Below are positions 35,090 to 46,414 of a stretch of DNA of 64,000 nucleotides, in pieces. The stretch covers positions 62,001 through 126,000 of the forward strand of contig QRFJ01002099.1 in assembly GCA_006176705.1 (NCBI GenBank). Direction: 5' to 3'. Each line of letters starts with the position of its first letter. Position 1 is the stretch's first letter. This stretch comes from Cocos nucifera (lineage: Eukaryota > Streptophyta > Magnoliopsida > Arecales > Arecaceae). Made by a program: the position numbers and the translations under genes. The notes under the pieces are model-generated. The model saw nothing but the letters and a program-made list of their open reading frames with translations, searched no databases and was not told the DNA's origin.

Positions 35090-37372
35090 TGAAGGAAAAT
35101 CTTGATTTCTCGATCTAGGTTCGTCCAGATTTGATTAGATCAAGAGATATATTTCAAAAATTTTCTCTTGATCTCAATCAGATCTTGATAAGTTTCAGAT
35201 CTAATTATTATTATTTTAATAAATAAAATAAAATAAGATAAATTAAATCAAATTTAATTTACCTGATTTGGGTAATCCTATTACCCTGTAGATGATCCTG
35301 ATTGCAGTGGAAGGTTCTGGATCTTAGCCACGCAAGCGCCTGGCCTCTACCGGTATCCACTCAGGTTGGATCTGGAGATCCTCTTCTTCTCTATCACACC
35401 TCCAAAAATCAGATCTGGATCTGATCTGTAAAATCTTCAAAACTCTTTTGAAGATCTGCAGTCATCCTTTTGCAGCAGCGCAGCCTTCTTGCTTTTGATC
35501 GCCTTTCCTTGATCTGAATCGCACCAACCTAAGTCCAAAACACCTTTTGGACGTGGAGAGCAAGGGGAGAAGAAGCTATGGTGTGGAGAAGGAGGGGAGA
35601 GGCAGCCTTGGGGCGTGGGGTTTCTCAATTGCATTCACTTAGGATTAGGGTTGGGCGCAGGGTCTTATTTATAGACCTCTTGTGATCCAACTCCTCTTCC
35701 TCTCAACCAATCACAACCCTTTGTGAAATCAGATCTAAATCTGATTGGTTGGAATAGAGACCCCTGGATTCCTCCTTAGAGGGTGCCTAAGACCAGTCAA
35801 ACTGGATTCTTAGTAGAACTCTGATTGGAATCCAAAAGGGAGGTGGAGTCCTTGTCCAACAAGGACTCCTAGGCGCCTCCTACTTGGGCTCACGCCACCC
35901 TTGGCGTGCGCCCTTCTCCTTGCCAGGTTCTGGCAGGGGGACAGGCCCCCACCAGCTCTCCAATAGGTGCATGACATGTGGTCAAAAGTCAAAGGGTGAA
36001 TGGTCAACGTTTGACCAGTCAAAGGTAGACTTTTGACCAAAGTCAAAGAACAAGAAATGGCAGGTGACCAAAAATGGTAGGTAATGTCTTACAAATAAGA
36101 CAACCTTATTCTGACTTGGACAACCTCCAGTCAGACCATATGAAGGCCTCTGATTCGAGCACAAACTCCTTTGGCTCAGTCAGGACAACTTATTTATGAT
36201 AGTAAAAGAAGAACGTTAGGTTCAATCGAGTGCTAGCACGATTTCCTTGAACCTAATTGAATCTCATTCAGATCAATTGAACTAGATCAGTTCAATTGAT
36301 GATCACCAGATTCAAACCCTTGTTTGTGTGACCCAGTTAGGTTCAGTTCTATATGGTAATGGGATATGTCATGATCTCTATCATCGACATCATCGAAACT
36401 CCTTTCGATGGATCAGAACTCTTCTGATTCGAATAGCTAGAATGATCGATCATCTAAATCATTCTAATTGCTCCCAAAATCCACCAGTGACACCTAGCAG
36501 TATATGGTGGCAACCCATCAGAGCTGAATGTGAACCTCTTGGTGCAGCTACCTATGTGATTCAGTTCTTCTATCTTGAGCCCCGATCAGATTAGGGTTAA
36601 GGTGAACTCGTCAAACCCTAGTCTCTGTCATATGATGTAATCATTCGATTCGAGTCCAATGTGAAAATCTAAATAGAAACTCTTTCTATTATTTCACTCT
36701 ACCATGGCCATGGATTTCTGGACTTGATTCTCATGATCATCATAGGGCTGCTCCTCTACCACCGAGGTAGATAGATTCCATCTTGATGCAATCCAGTTCC
36801 TACAATGAACATGCTATAGCCAACATACACCTCAGGGTTCCATATGGCTAGGAGACCGAGTAATGGTGTAGTCAAACTATAACACCCTCAAGGTGAACTG
36901 CCGATGCATCTCAGGTCAAAGAACCAGACACACTACTGCAGCATCGAGTCAGTCATTGACGAGAAGGTAGACTTCCTAATGACTACTCGAGGTGGTCACG
37001 CTCAGTGCCCTCGTTCTCTAACGAGTACCTGTACTCTCGCTCCGATGTCTCCACACCGTAGACTCAAGACTCATCTACTAAAGAGAAGCGATTGTACACC
37101 AACCTTCCGGATCAATCACCATCCTCGTGATGATCCTATGGTCAGGAGCTGTTTATGAGTTAATAATGATTATTCATGTCTTAAATTTTCAACTCTTGAA
37201 AATATGAATTATCATTACCATTAACTCAAAGGATGTATCACAGACACTAAATACACATATGTGATAGAAAATAACCCATTTTATTTGATTATAGTCAAAA
37301 TTATAATTTTGCCCCTAGAAGTGTATTACAAGTGTCAGCCAATTCTGGCTTCTAGGGCACATATATCTAACA
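35090..37372 (-). repeat. Array LTR 3 (2283 bp)
   Basis: This is the 5' LTR of copy 2. It is complete and nearly identical to LTR 1. The plus-strand edges are TGAAGGAAAATC and ATATCTAACA. Confidence 0.95.
35664..35673 (-). promoter_or_regulatory. TATA box, array LTR 3
   Basis: TATAAATAAG on the minus strand, in the LTR that would drive copy 2. Confidence 0.65.
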
Positions 37373-37377
37373 AGAAG
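37373..37377. repeat. Target-site duplication of the copia array, right
   Basis: AGAAG matches 18925-18929. Confidence 0.88.
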
Positions 37378-37768
37378 TAGAAGATATCTTGATCAATGTT
37401 CTATCTTGGGACAGTAAGTAAGAAGATTGAGAGAAGAACTTCCTCTGGATGCAGAATCTTCTTTTGGAGAAAACTAAAGTTAGGTGGAAAAAAAAGTTAA
37501 TAAAAGTATGGCTTAGTAATATTTGAATTAAGTTTATGCATATTTGATGATTGGGAATATGTTAATTTGAGTTTCTTTAAGCACTATTTAGTAATATATT
37601 AGTAATATTCATGAATGTGAAAAATTTTGAGAAGTTGGAATTTTTTTTTTAGAAGGATTCTATCAAAAGCATAAGTTGATTGAATGATGAATATTTAGCA
37701 ATGTCATTATTGAAACTTAAAAGTTACTTAAAGTAGAAAGTGCAAATTTCGAGGATGAAATTTATTTT
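37378..37768 (+). other. Element E internal region, 3' part
   Basis: This is the continuation of the element E internal sequence after the nested array. It is AT-rich, with no coding motif, and ends in CGAGGATGAAATTTATTTT before the purine tract. Confidence 0.7.
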
Positions 37769-37782
37769 AAGAAAGAAGAAAA
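37769..37782 (+). promoter_or_regulatory. Element E polypurine tract
   Basis: AAGAAAGAAGAAAA lies directly before the 3' LTR. It is the expected primer for plus-strand DNA synthesis. Confidence 0.8.
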
Positions 37783-40436
37783 TGTAACATCCCTGATCGA
37801 AAAAAAATAAATTAAAAAATTTATATTTATGAGTATAATTAATTTACCTTGCCAAAGTTTGTGAAAGCTATTTCTATGTAAATTATGGTTATCTACCATT
37901 TCGAGTCCTGAAAATTTTCTAAGTCTGAGAGCTAGCACCTATAAGGAGGGCTATATAACATATGTATTTTCTTGGAACAAAATATTTTGGTAATTGATCT
38001 TTAGGTGTTGGTAAGTTGTAAAATAATTTTTAATGAATATTGGAGTCCATTTAATCTATTAGTTTAAAAATAAGAAAGTTATAAAAGTTTCGAGTTTGGA
38101 ATATTTGAACTAGAACCTAAATTTTGGAACTTATTCTTAAGAATTTTGATTCTTCTGATATTTTTATCGATTTCAAGTAGAGGATATTCCTTATTTACAT
38201 TTATGTTTTAAAGTTAATGACATTAACTTTAAAAAAGGAATGTAAATAAGCTGAGAATTGAGTAAAGCTGTGAACAAAGTCTGAAGAGTTAATTTTTGAA
38301 ATCCTAAAATTTGAGCTAACCCGAATTGAAATCGAGCGGACCTAAGTCTCAGGCTATAGAGTGAGTTTTCTATTTTTCCTAAGAGAGTTGATCTGCTTGA
38401 CAATCGAGTTGACCCGCCTGACAATCAAGCTGATCCGATTTGGGGTCGAGCCAGCTTGGTTAGCAGGAACAGAAGAGTGGTGCGGGCCATGAAGCTTTAT
38501 AAGTGATGTTTTAAATGAATTTTTGAAAAAATAACTTAATAGCTGACTTCCTTGAGTTGTACCATGTGATTAGAAGAGAGAGGAAGAGGTGTGTTGGCTT
38601 CTTGATGGGGTGACACCTAGCAATTCTATTGTTTCTCCTAGAATAAAAACCACTGATTCTCTTTTTTTGTTTTGGGAGTTCCTTAGTTAGAATAGCTAGA
38701 AAAGAAAGGAAGAGGGCCAGAGAAGGAAAAGTTCTTTGTTGCAAATTCATAAGATTCAGTGGGAAAAGAGATAGTTTGGGAATAAACTGGTTTGGAGGAA
38801 GAAAGGCTGCTGGTAGTTGGAAAGAGAGAAGTTGATTTCAGAACTTCTGCAGGATTGTAGTAGTTTGAGGTAAAGCTCTTAAGCTCTAAATTAGGTTCGA
38901 ATTAATCATTTAAGTAGTGTTATTAGATGAGATATTGTAGTAAAGCAAAATTAGGTAATTAAACCTGAGTTGGAGGATGAATTATGCTATCAATTTTATT
39001 AAAAACTGCTGAATGGTTTAGTAAGTAATTAGAACTGTGTTGACTAAATTTGGAACTATTTGTAAGGATGAAACCCTAGCTGAACTTTTGAAAATTTTTA
39101 AATTTATGTTAAGTATAGTTAGACCTAAGATAATGCAAGCAAGATAAAATAAGTGGGAATGGTTAAAAGACTAAAGTAAGAGTTTGAAAGCAAAGTATAT
39201 GTAGTTTTGGTCTTGAATCATAAGATATGCGTTTAATTAATGTTTATTGATGATATGGAAAAAGAAAAGGTTTGGAAAGGTGCTTTGAGTAAGCCCATTT
39301 AACTAGTAGCCAGTTGAGAGGAGTGGGTTTTCTATCTAACTCTGATTTTTTCTTATGGTATTTTATTATGAAAGGGACAAATTATAGAAAGCAAATTACA
39401 TTTTGTTATTCTCAGCTTATATATATGTATTTAGCTTGGATAGCATGGCATTATGTTTTGAAATATATTAAAACAATTCATTGACATTCAAAATTTATCA
39501 AATATGCATGTTTTCAGTAGGCCATCCATAGGAGTGATCAACCTTTTGGGTGTGTCATAGTATCAGCAGCAGTTATGCCCAATGGGGTGCGATTTTATTA
39601 TGGCCAGTGGAGCCTAGTTTATGAGATAGTGAAAATCAGCCGACACCTCCTTACGATATAGTATGCCCATGGGGGCTCAGTTACATCAGATATTCCATTT
39701 TGACTATCCATGGTAGGGGTGCGCTATAGTTTAGTTGACGGTATCTCAGTTGGCACCTCCTTGCAAAATAGTATGCTCGTGGGGACTCAGCAGTATCAGA
39801 TGCTCCATTAGACTACCATGGTAGGGGTGCACTGTGGGATAGTCGACGATAGCCAGCAGTTTTTTGTTGCGTAGTCTTGAAAAGAAAAGAAATACTTTTA
39901 CATGGCTTTATGCACGATTAGCATAAGAAAGTTTTATTTAGAGGGCATGATATTATAATGAAATATATGTATGATTATAAGCATTTTAGTTATATTTTTC
40001 AGATTTTTTCAATTGTTTGATGGCTTATTTCACTCACTGAGACTTCCCCAAGTCCCACCCCTCACCTTTGTTCTATTTCATGATTGGAGCAGTCTGAGTT
40101 ACTTATGAGAAGAGTATATCTAAAGATATTTTTTGTATTTGAGCTAAGTGTGATAGTTTGTAAAGGAGTATCAGGTTATGATGTATTATATATTTGGATA
40201 TTAAAGCAGATATTGTGTACTTGTAGTCGACTTTAATTATATTTGGTTATAAATTGTATATGTTGATTGAGGAAGAATTTGAAATGATTGTGTTGAGTAG
40301 GTTTAAAAGATATTGTAGCATAGCTATAGTTTAGAATTTTTTTTTAGCTCTTATTTAAGGATAAAGTATAGCTCTTTACTCTTAGATAAGGATGGGGTGT
40401 AGCACCATCGCCTGAAATTAGGGATGAGGTGTTACA
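37783..40436 (+). repeat. Element E 3' LTR
   Basis: 2654 bp, identical in length to the 5' LTR, with edges TGTAACATCCC and GAGGTGTTACA. Confidence 0.93.
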
Positions 40437-40441
40437 TAAAT
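40437..40441. repeat. Target-site duplication of element E, right
   Basis: TAAAT matches 15048-15052. Confidence 0.9.
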
Positions 40442-41209
40442 AGTTCTCTATGTATTTTTGCCTCAGTAGTATGGTCTAGGAGGGTCTTTTTAGTTGTGCA
40501 AGATTGTTCCATGATCTCTTTTTTCTTGAGAGTTATATGTGATTGTTTAGGAAAAATTTTTAGGACATTAATATTTCTAGCTAGGTATGGTCCCTTAGGT
40601 TCACTCTCGGACTGACTGGGCAACTCTCTTTCATCTTGTTGATTGAATATAAGCCTTCACTTCTCTAGTTCTTTAAAGGTTTGCATAAGGTCATTTTGTA
40701 ACTTTTTTATGACTTCTAAGCATTTTTCTAAAGAATTAAGCCTTTGATCCTTTAGATTATTCAATGGTTGATTGATAAATTCTTACTCATCTATTGCTTA
40801 CTGAATCTTCTCCTTATAAGTTGACTCATTATTATTTGGAAAAGATTGATAATGTGGATAGGGCATATCATAATATGCAACCATGAATGTGGATCTTTAT
40901 GGCACCGAAGTAACCACTCGTTGTGATTGCCATGAAAAATTTGATTGAGCCCCCCAACCTAGATTGTAAGTGTTAAAGCATGAATTATTTCTTGATTTAT
41001 AGGCAATTTGAATTTGATCTTAATAAATTTGCTCATACATATACTCAGAAAATCGATGTGGGCATTCATTTGCAAAATAGGTGGGGCTCGAACAAATTGC
41101 ATAAACTTGTTGTGTAGGAAGAAAAAATGGATTAAAAGAATGTCTAATGGCTTCTAAATGATCTATTCTATTAGATAGCTTAGCATATAAATCAATCTTT
41201 GATTGTAAT
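40442..41209 (-). pseudogene. Athila/Tat-like gypsy Gag C-terminal relic
   Basis: From 41209 the minus strand reads LYAKLSNRIDHLEAIRHSF, then QVYAICSSPTYFANECP (a degenerate C-X-X-X-X-H-X-X-X-C-like region with H replaced), then NTYNLGWGAQSNFSW. After several stops it reads ELPSQSESEPKGPYLA. This order (cysteine motif, NTYNPGWRNHPNFSW-like, then LPSQ-E-NPKG before TLRSGK) is known from Gag of plant Athila/Tat gypsy elements. It is the upstream half of the relic at 13861-15052, and element E split them. In-frame TAA, TAG and TGA codons show it is dead. Confidence 0.72.
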
Positions 41210-42059
41210 TTATTTTATTTTATCTTATGTTAAAGAGTAAGAAAAGAGATGAGGAGAAAGAATTCTAAAGATAAGAGCCTAGAGGATCCTAGATTTAGAG
41301 ATTATAGAGGAGAGCATTTTAATTAGGATTTGAGTTGTAATAGCAAATAAGTTAGGCAAGCATAGACTCTCTATCCTAGGGTTTACCTAGATCTAGATAG
41401 TTCCTAACTGTCAAGATCACCTTCAAGACCTTCAAGTAAGGATTCAGCCACTCAACTACCCAGGTAAATGTAAGATTGGTGGGGATCCCCTCGTTGCTTT
41501 TTTTAGACACCAATTGGCTTGGCTAGATAAGCTAATGAAATCAATTAAGTAACTACCTTACTTCAAGATGCAGTTCCTGAACCACTTTTCTAAATACTAG
41601 TCAAACTGACTAACTCTAATCCAGTCTAATTCTTAGGATTTCTTGTCCTAATGAGCTCGAATATCCTTAAGGATCAATGTCTAATTGATTTTAAATTAAG
41701 ATTTAGGTCAATGCAATATAAAGGATGGTGATTTATAGGCCAAGAAAGGATGATCAAATTTTCATTTTATCTTGTTTAATGAATCGTGCCTTTAAAATAT
41801 ATTATAAATATGCAATGCAAATAAAACAAGATGACAAACAAGTTGATTTCTTTTAAGATTTAATTAGTTTCTCTATATTAATTAAGTGTTATGAGATGTA
41901 TTTGTTTTCTTATTATATTAGATTATTTAAAGCAAGAAAAATAAAAAGTAGGCTTTAATTAAGTTAATTAGATTAATTATGTTAGATTTTATCTAAACTA
42001 ATCTAGAGAATCTAATTAATTGAAAAGTAAATTATACTAGGCTTAAAAGATAACTATTA
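41210..42059. other. Unassigned AT-rich repeat-like sequence
   Basis: The Gag frame ends abruptly near 41210. I cannot place the sequence to the right in any family in this window, and no open frame has a recognisable domain. Confidence 0.4.
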
Positions 42060-43596
42060 AATACCGTCGACTATACCCTAACACACCCCTACCTAGGGCA
42101 ATTAAATGGCCAAAATCATAGAATCAAATAAAACTGTGAAGATGCTAGCTTAATAGAATAAACAACTAAATACTGCCGACTATACTCTAGTGTACCCCTA
42201 CTAAAGGTAGTGATACAGCTTTGATATTATAGAGCCCCACATGGGCAAAATTTTACTATGGAGGTGGCAGCCAAATATTTCTTTTCCATATGTAATATCA
42301 TAATTTACTACACAGATTGATCATTCCTATGGTCACTAGCTAAAAAATTAATTCAATAAAATGCTTTTTGCTCAAAACTTGCCTTGCTATTCCCACAAGA
42401 ACACACACACACACATATATATATATATTGTCAATTATGACAACCACTTTCTATTACCCAAGTTGCAATTACATAATCAATGTATTATAAGTAAAGAATA
42501 ATTTTACTTTCAAAGCATATTCCATTCATAGCAAAATTTAGTAAAGAAAATACCATCGTTAGATAAAAAATTTACTCATCTTAAAATGATTATCCAACCA
42601 TTCTAGAGCTTGATTCATCCAAAATACTTTTTGAATCCTCTTCTTCACTTATAAAATTGGTAAATACTATTTAATACAAAATCCACATGATATCAAAACA
42701 TGGTTATGTATGCTTTACTTTTAAATACTTATTCTTAAACATACAAGCTATTACTTTGACTTATCTGATTTGCTCTAGCTTAAGTTTAATAAAACCTCCA
42801 CAAAACCTCCATCTTTCTTCTATTTTCCCTCTTCCTAATCTATTTTAAATTCAACCAACATGAACTCAACTTACTTGCTGAAATATTTCAAGGTGAGTTT
42901 CATAACATAAGTTATATAGCACTATTTCTCTTCATATTTAAACTTTAAATTCATAACTTGCTTTATCAGAACATCAAAGTTAAAAAGAATATAATCAAGG
43001 TTCCCTTTGAATTCAATTTAAAGATCAAAATCATTACCTCAAGTAAGTTATGCACTCTCTGCCTTCAAAACTAGTTTTCTTTTCTCCTTGTTCCAGCAAC
43101 CTTTCTTCCTCAAATCAATTCTTCCCTAAACCTCTTTTGCTAGGTTGAATTCTCCTTGATTTTTTACTAAAAAAAGCACTTCTTCCCATGCTCTTTCCTC
43201 TTTAGCTTTTCATTTTTGCTGAAGAACTAAAACACTAACAAAGACAACCGATAGCTATGCTTTCAGAAGAGAATTATTTAAGAAAATCATTTGCTAGGTA
43301 TCTAACCCCCAAAAAGCCAGCAAGGAGCTTGCTTTCCAAAGTTATTTTCTTATATTAAAAATTATCCAGCTAACCCTCTTTAAATTATTTTAAAATTTTC
43401 ACTTGAAAGCTCTTGGTTGAAAATCTGCTTCCTGATTTTTCCATGATTGGGGTCGACATCTTTGAAATATGTGTTGACACCCACACACAGGTCATCCCTT
43501 AGATCAACTTCTTTTCTCAAAATAGGTCATCCCCCAGGTCGACCCTATAAGAAAAAGTGTTGACACTTACCAGGGGCAGATCGATCCCTTCTTGTG
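42060..43596 (-). repeat. Divergent reversed relative of the element E LTR
   Basis: Read in reverse, blocks follow the element E LTR in order: the GCCCAT and GTAGGGGT blocks (about 42065-42290), TTTTCTATCTA-like (about 42565), TAGACCTAAGCTAAAGCAAG-like (about 42760-42790) and the GGAAGAAAGGCTG-like block (about 43100). It is much more diverged than the other copies, and its end is cut by the gypsy LTR at 43597. Confidence 0.6.
42409..42428. repeat. (AC)n(AT)n compound microsatellite
   Basis: An AC run passes directly into an AT run, read directly. Confidence 0.95.
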
Positions 43597-45221
43597 TGAC
43601 TGCTTGTCATTACGGCATCAAATAAAAATTAGACCCAATTTTACCATTAAGTAGGATAGTTGGTGAGTCGGATGTCGATTTTCTTAAGGATTGAAGGCTG
43701 AGTTGCATTCAATTTTAATTAAAAAATTTTAAATTTTAAATTAATTCTTAAAGCAAAAATTTAAATAAGTTAAAAAAATTAATTATAATTTAGTAAATTA
43801 AAAGAAAGTAATTACTTAATTAATTAAGATTTTAAGATTAATTAAAAGTATTTTGAAATTTTGAATCCATCTCTAGCATGATTATGATAATTCTTTTCAA
43901 TGCAAGAATTTATTATTTTTAAAAATTTAGTTATGAATATAACCTATTTTCTTTAAGCATGAACCATGTCTCCCAATTATGATCCATCTTAATAGAATCA
44001 TAAACTATTCAATACTTTAATTCTTAAAAGTTGGTAACATAGCTTTTTATTGATTTTCTCTAATATAAACTATTAAATCGAGCACGGACTATATCTTTTG
44101 GTCATAATCTATCTTCATAAATATAGTTTATTTAAATATCAATCAATAATAAATATGTTAATATTAGATCTCATGTATAGAGTATAAAAATTAAGATTGG
44201 ATAGAAGAATATTTTATTTTTTGCATAAAAAAATTATAAAAAAAAAGCCTCATGCTTGAAGACTTTATCTACGTCCTAGAATTTGATTTTTAGCTACTCA
44301 TGATTTGAAATTCTTTGGCTCCTGACATCTTCAGATCACTAGATAAATAAAAAAAAAAAGAAAGAAAAAAAGAAAGAAGAAAGAAAAAGAAAGAGAGAAG
44401 AGAGAGGCTTGGAGGGCTAATTTTCCTCATCAGGGGTCTCTGTTCTGATTTCTCGCATAATAGGGTTTAAATAGATGAAAAACAGAGTCTGTGAGTCCTT
44501 GTTGGACTCAAATTAGAGTTTGGATCAAATTATTCAAGTCTATTAAAATTTTGGCCATTGGATCTTGATCAAATGCTCTAGATTTCATCATAATCCACCA
44601 CATCAGCCTTATATTATCGCCCAGATTGATTCTGGGCTATTGGATCATCGCTAGGAGTGTTTTTGGCCATTCGATCGTGCATAAGAAGATTGGGTAATCC
44701 TAAGCAAATCCAAAATAAGTCATAGCCATTGGATGCCAACCTGGAGTGATGAGGACTGTCGAATCATGCTTCACTATAGCTGTAGGCCATCATGGAGCAG
44801 GATTCCTGATGAAGACTGCAATGAACCAGAGCTCACAGCACTGGATTAAATGACCGAAATGCCCGTATACACTATGATTGATTTTTTGTAAATCCCTTAT
44901 GGGTTCAGGTCCACCACATGGCACACGTCGATTGGCTGCACCTACTAAGTTGGGTAGTTCGTGCCAATTCCATGGACCGATCGGTCGGTCCACCATGCAC
45001 CGACTTATTTTTTTCTTTTATTTTAAAATTTTGGACTTTATAACTTTTTCATTTTAGCTTTGATTTAAGTAAAATTTATTTTGTTAGAATCCATAAATCG
45101 AGCTCTTCATATTGATAGACTTTTTTCTATAAATAATAATAAAAATATTAATATTTTTAAATAAATATTAATTAATATTTAATTTAGTACTATTATTTAG
45201 TAATTTATGATAATCATCACA
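43597..45221 (-). repeat. Athila/Tat-like 3' LTR (second copy)
   Basis: It matches 11288-12756 from the edge TGACTGCTTGTC, with the GGTGAGTCGG string, to TGATAATCATCACA at 45221. It is slightly longer owing to indels. A minus-strand open frame at 44790-44996 has no counterpart and is not called. Confidence 0.6.
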
Positions 45222-46414
45222 ATCCTCAACTTGAGTTTTACTCATCTCGAGTAAAAAAATAATAATAAAAGCATGTACTAATTTGATAAGATGTGAAAGT
45301 TTCTTCAGATCACCTTAAAATCAGTTGATACATGGTTAGAGATTTAAGAAGATGTCATTGGATTATTAATTCTATCCCAAATAATGGTTAAGTGAAGAAT
45401 ATAAAATTTTAGAGTCTTTCTTTGACTAATTCTCTATCTTTATTCTTTAAATCCTCTATCTTTAGTATGGGCTAGAGTTTTTTTTTTTTTATATAGCAAG
45501 TGCAATGTTTTAACCTCTTAAGCTTTCTATTTGATCCTTATAGCGAGCTTTGGACCAATGACTTCCAAACCAGTTAGCTTTAAGGCACTAGGTGTAGAAC
45601 ATTCCTTGGGCTTACTGACTCGAGTCAAATAGGTTACAGATTAAAACTAACTGTATAACAAGCTTCTTTACATTGCTCACTTTTTTTTATATGAATAATA
45701 TTACTTATTTAGGCAACGGGACCTGGTTACTCGATGGAAGATTAATATTTAGAACTTACTTTTTATTCTTTCTCTTTCTCTTTTTTTTTTTCATAACTTT
45801 TTTTTCACTCATACCCACATAAAGTAGATTTTTTTTATCGAATATAGGTTGGAAGATGGTTTTAGAATCACTTAAAAATTTATTCTTGTTCTAGACCTGA
45901 CCATTTATTGGATTTTTTTAATAATTGGATTCTTAGTATTTCAAAAATTCTCTAGATTATTAATCAATCATCAATTAAAATGCCTTAAAAACTTTAAATC
46001 AGCACAAAATCTGGTGCATAAGATTAATTATTACCATATTTGAGGACTTCAATTTTTTTTTTTATCCTTCCCCACCAATTTAATTTCCATTATCCTCAAT
46101 GGAGAAAAGAATAGAGTGTGATAAATAATAAGGAAAGAATTCACCTGACTAATATATTCTTGGCTCAATCTGGGATTTAATTGTTCTTCATTCAGCATAG
46201 GTTTTGTAGTTCTTCCCTTAACTTAATCCTAAAAAAAGATAAACTAAAAATAAAAAGAAAATTTAGATGTGAAAAGCTAGGTTGCCTTTAAGTAAGCGTT
46301 AAGTTTAACGTCTTCAGTCGATCTTATGAAGAAGTTTTAGGTATAATCAATTTTAGCACATCCTTCAAGGTTCCAAAAAGATAGGACCAATCAGGAGGCC
46401 TTATCATTATGGCA
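45222..46414 (-). other. Gypsy 3' spacer and pol-end relic, second copy
   Basis: It follows 12757-13975 along its whole length, including the reversed post-pol string near 46290. Decayed coding sequence near 46335-46412 corresponds to DRPYHFGILKDVFK at 13900-13980. It ends where B1 starts. Because both copies have coding sequence on the same side of the LTR, they are two 3' ends and not the two LTRs of one element. Confidence 0.6.

Larger units (their letters stand above)
18930..37372 (-). mobile_element. Tandem Ty1/copia array: three LTRs, two internal regions
   Basis: The order is LTR (18930-21213), internal (21214-27061), LTR (27062-29247, with a gap), internal (29248-35089), LTR (35090-37372), all on the minus strand. 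Both internal regions have a tRNA-Met primer site at the right end and a polypurine tract at the left. The outer edges share a single 5-bp TSD, AGAAG. Each unit codes, with breaks, for Gag, protease, integrase, RT and RNase H in the copia order. The LTRs are almost identical by eye, so the insertion looks recent. The RT and RNase H wording suggests the Tork/Angela side of copia, not settled here. The middle LTR contains the assembly gap. Confidence 0.9.
15053..40436 (+). mobile_element. Non-autonomous LTR element E, split by the copia array
   Basis: Both LTRs are 2654 bp, with edges TGTAACATCC and GGTGTTACA. The TSD is TAAAT, the tRNA-Met type primer site is at 17711, and there is a purine tract just before the 3' LTR. 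Without the nested copia array the internal part is only about 1.6 kb, and I find no reverse transcriptase, integrase or protease motif in it. The string CGAGGATGAAATTTATTTTAAG before the tract is the style seen in plant Ty3/gypsy elements. Element E would need proteins from another element. A second, reversed and truncated family member lies at 49586-54511. Confidence 0.9.

Noticed and set aside
40424..40623. Two overlapping opposite-strand frames at the right end of element E
   Set aside because: The plus-strand frame crosses the LTR and TSD border. The minus-strand one is part of the gypsy Gag relic and is described there.
11288..46414. One 35-kb Athila/Tat element with LTRs at 11288 and 43597
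   Set aside because: The similarity extends past the LTR into 3' spacer and coding relic on the same side of both, there is no matching TSD (ATGAG versus TGTTG), and no primer site is seen next to the right copy.
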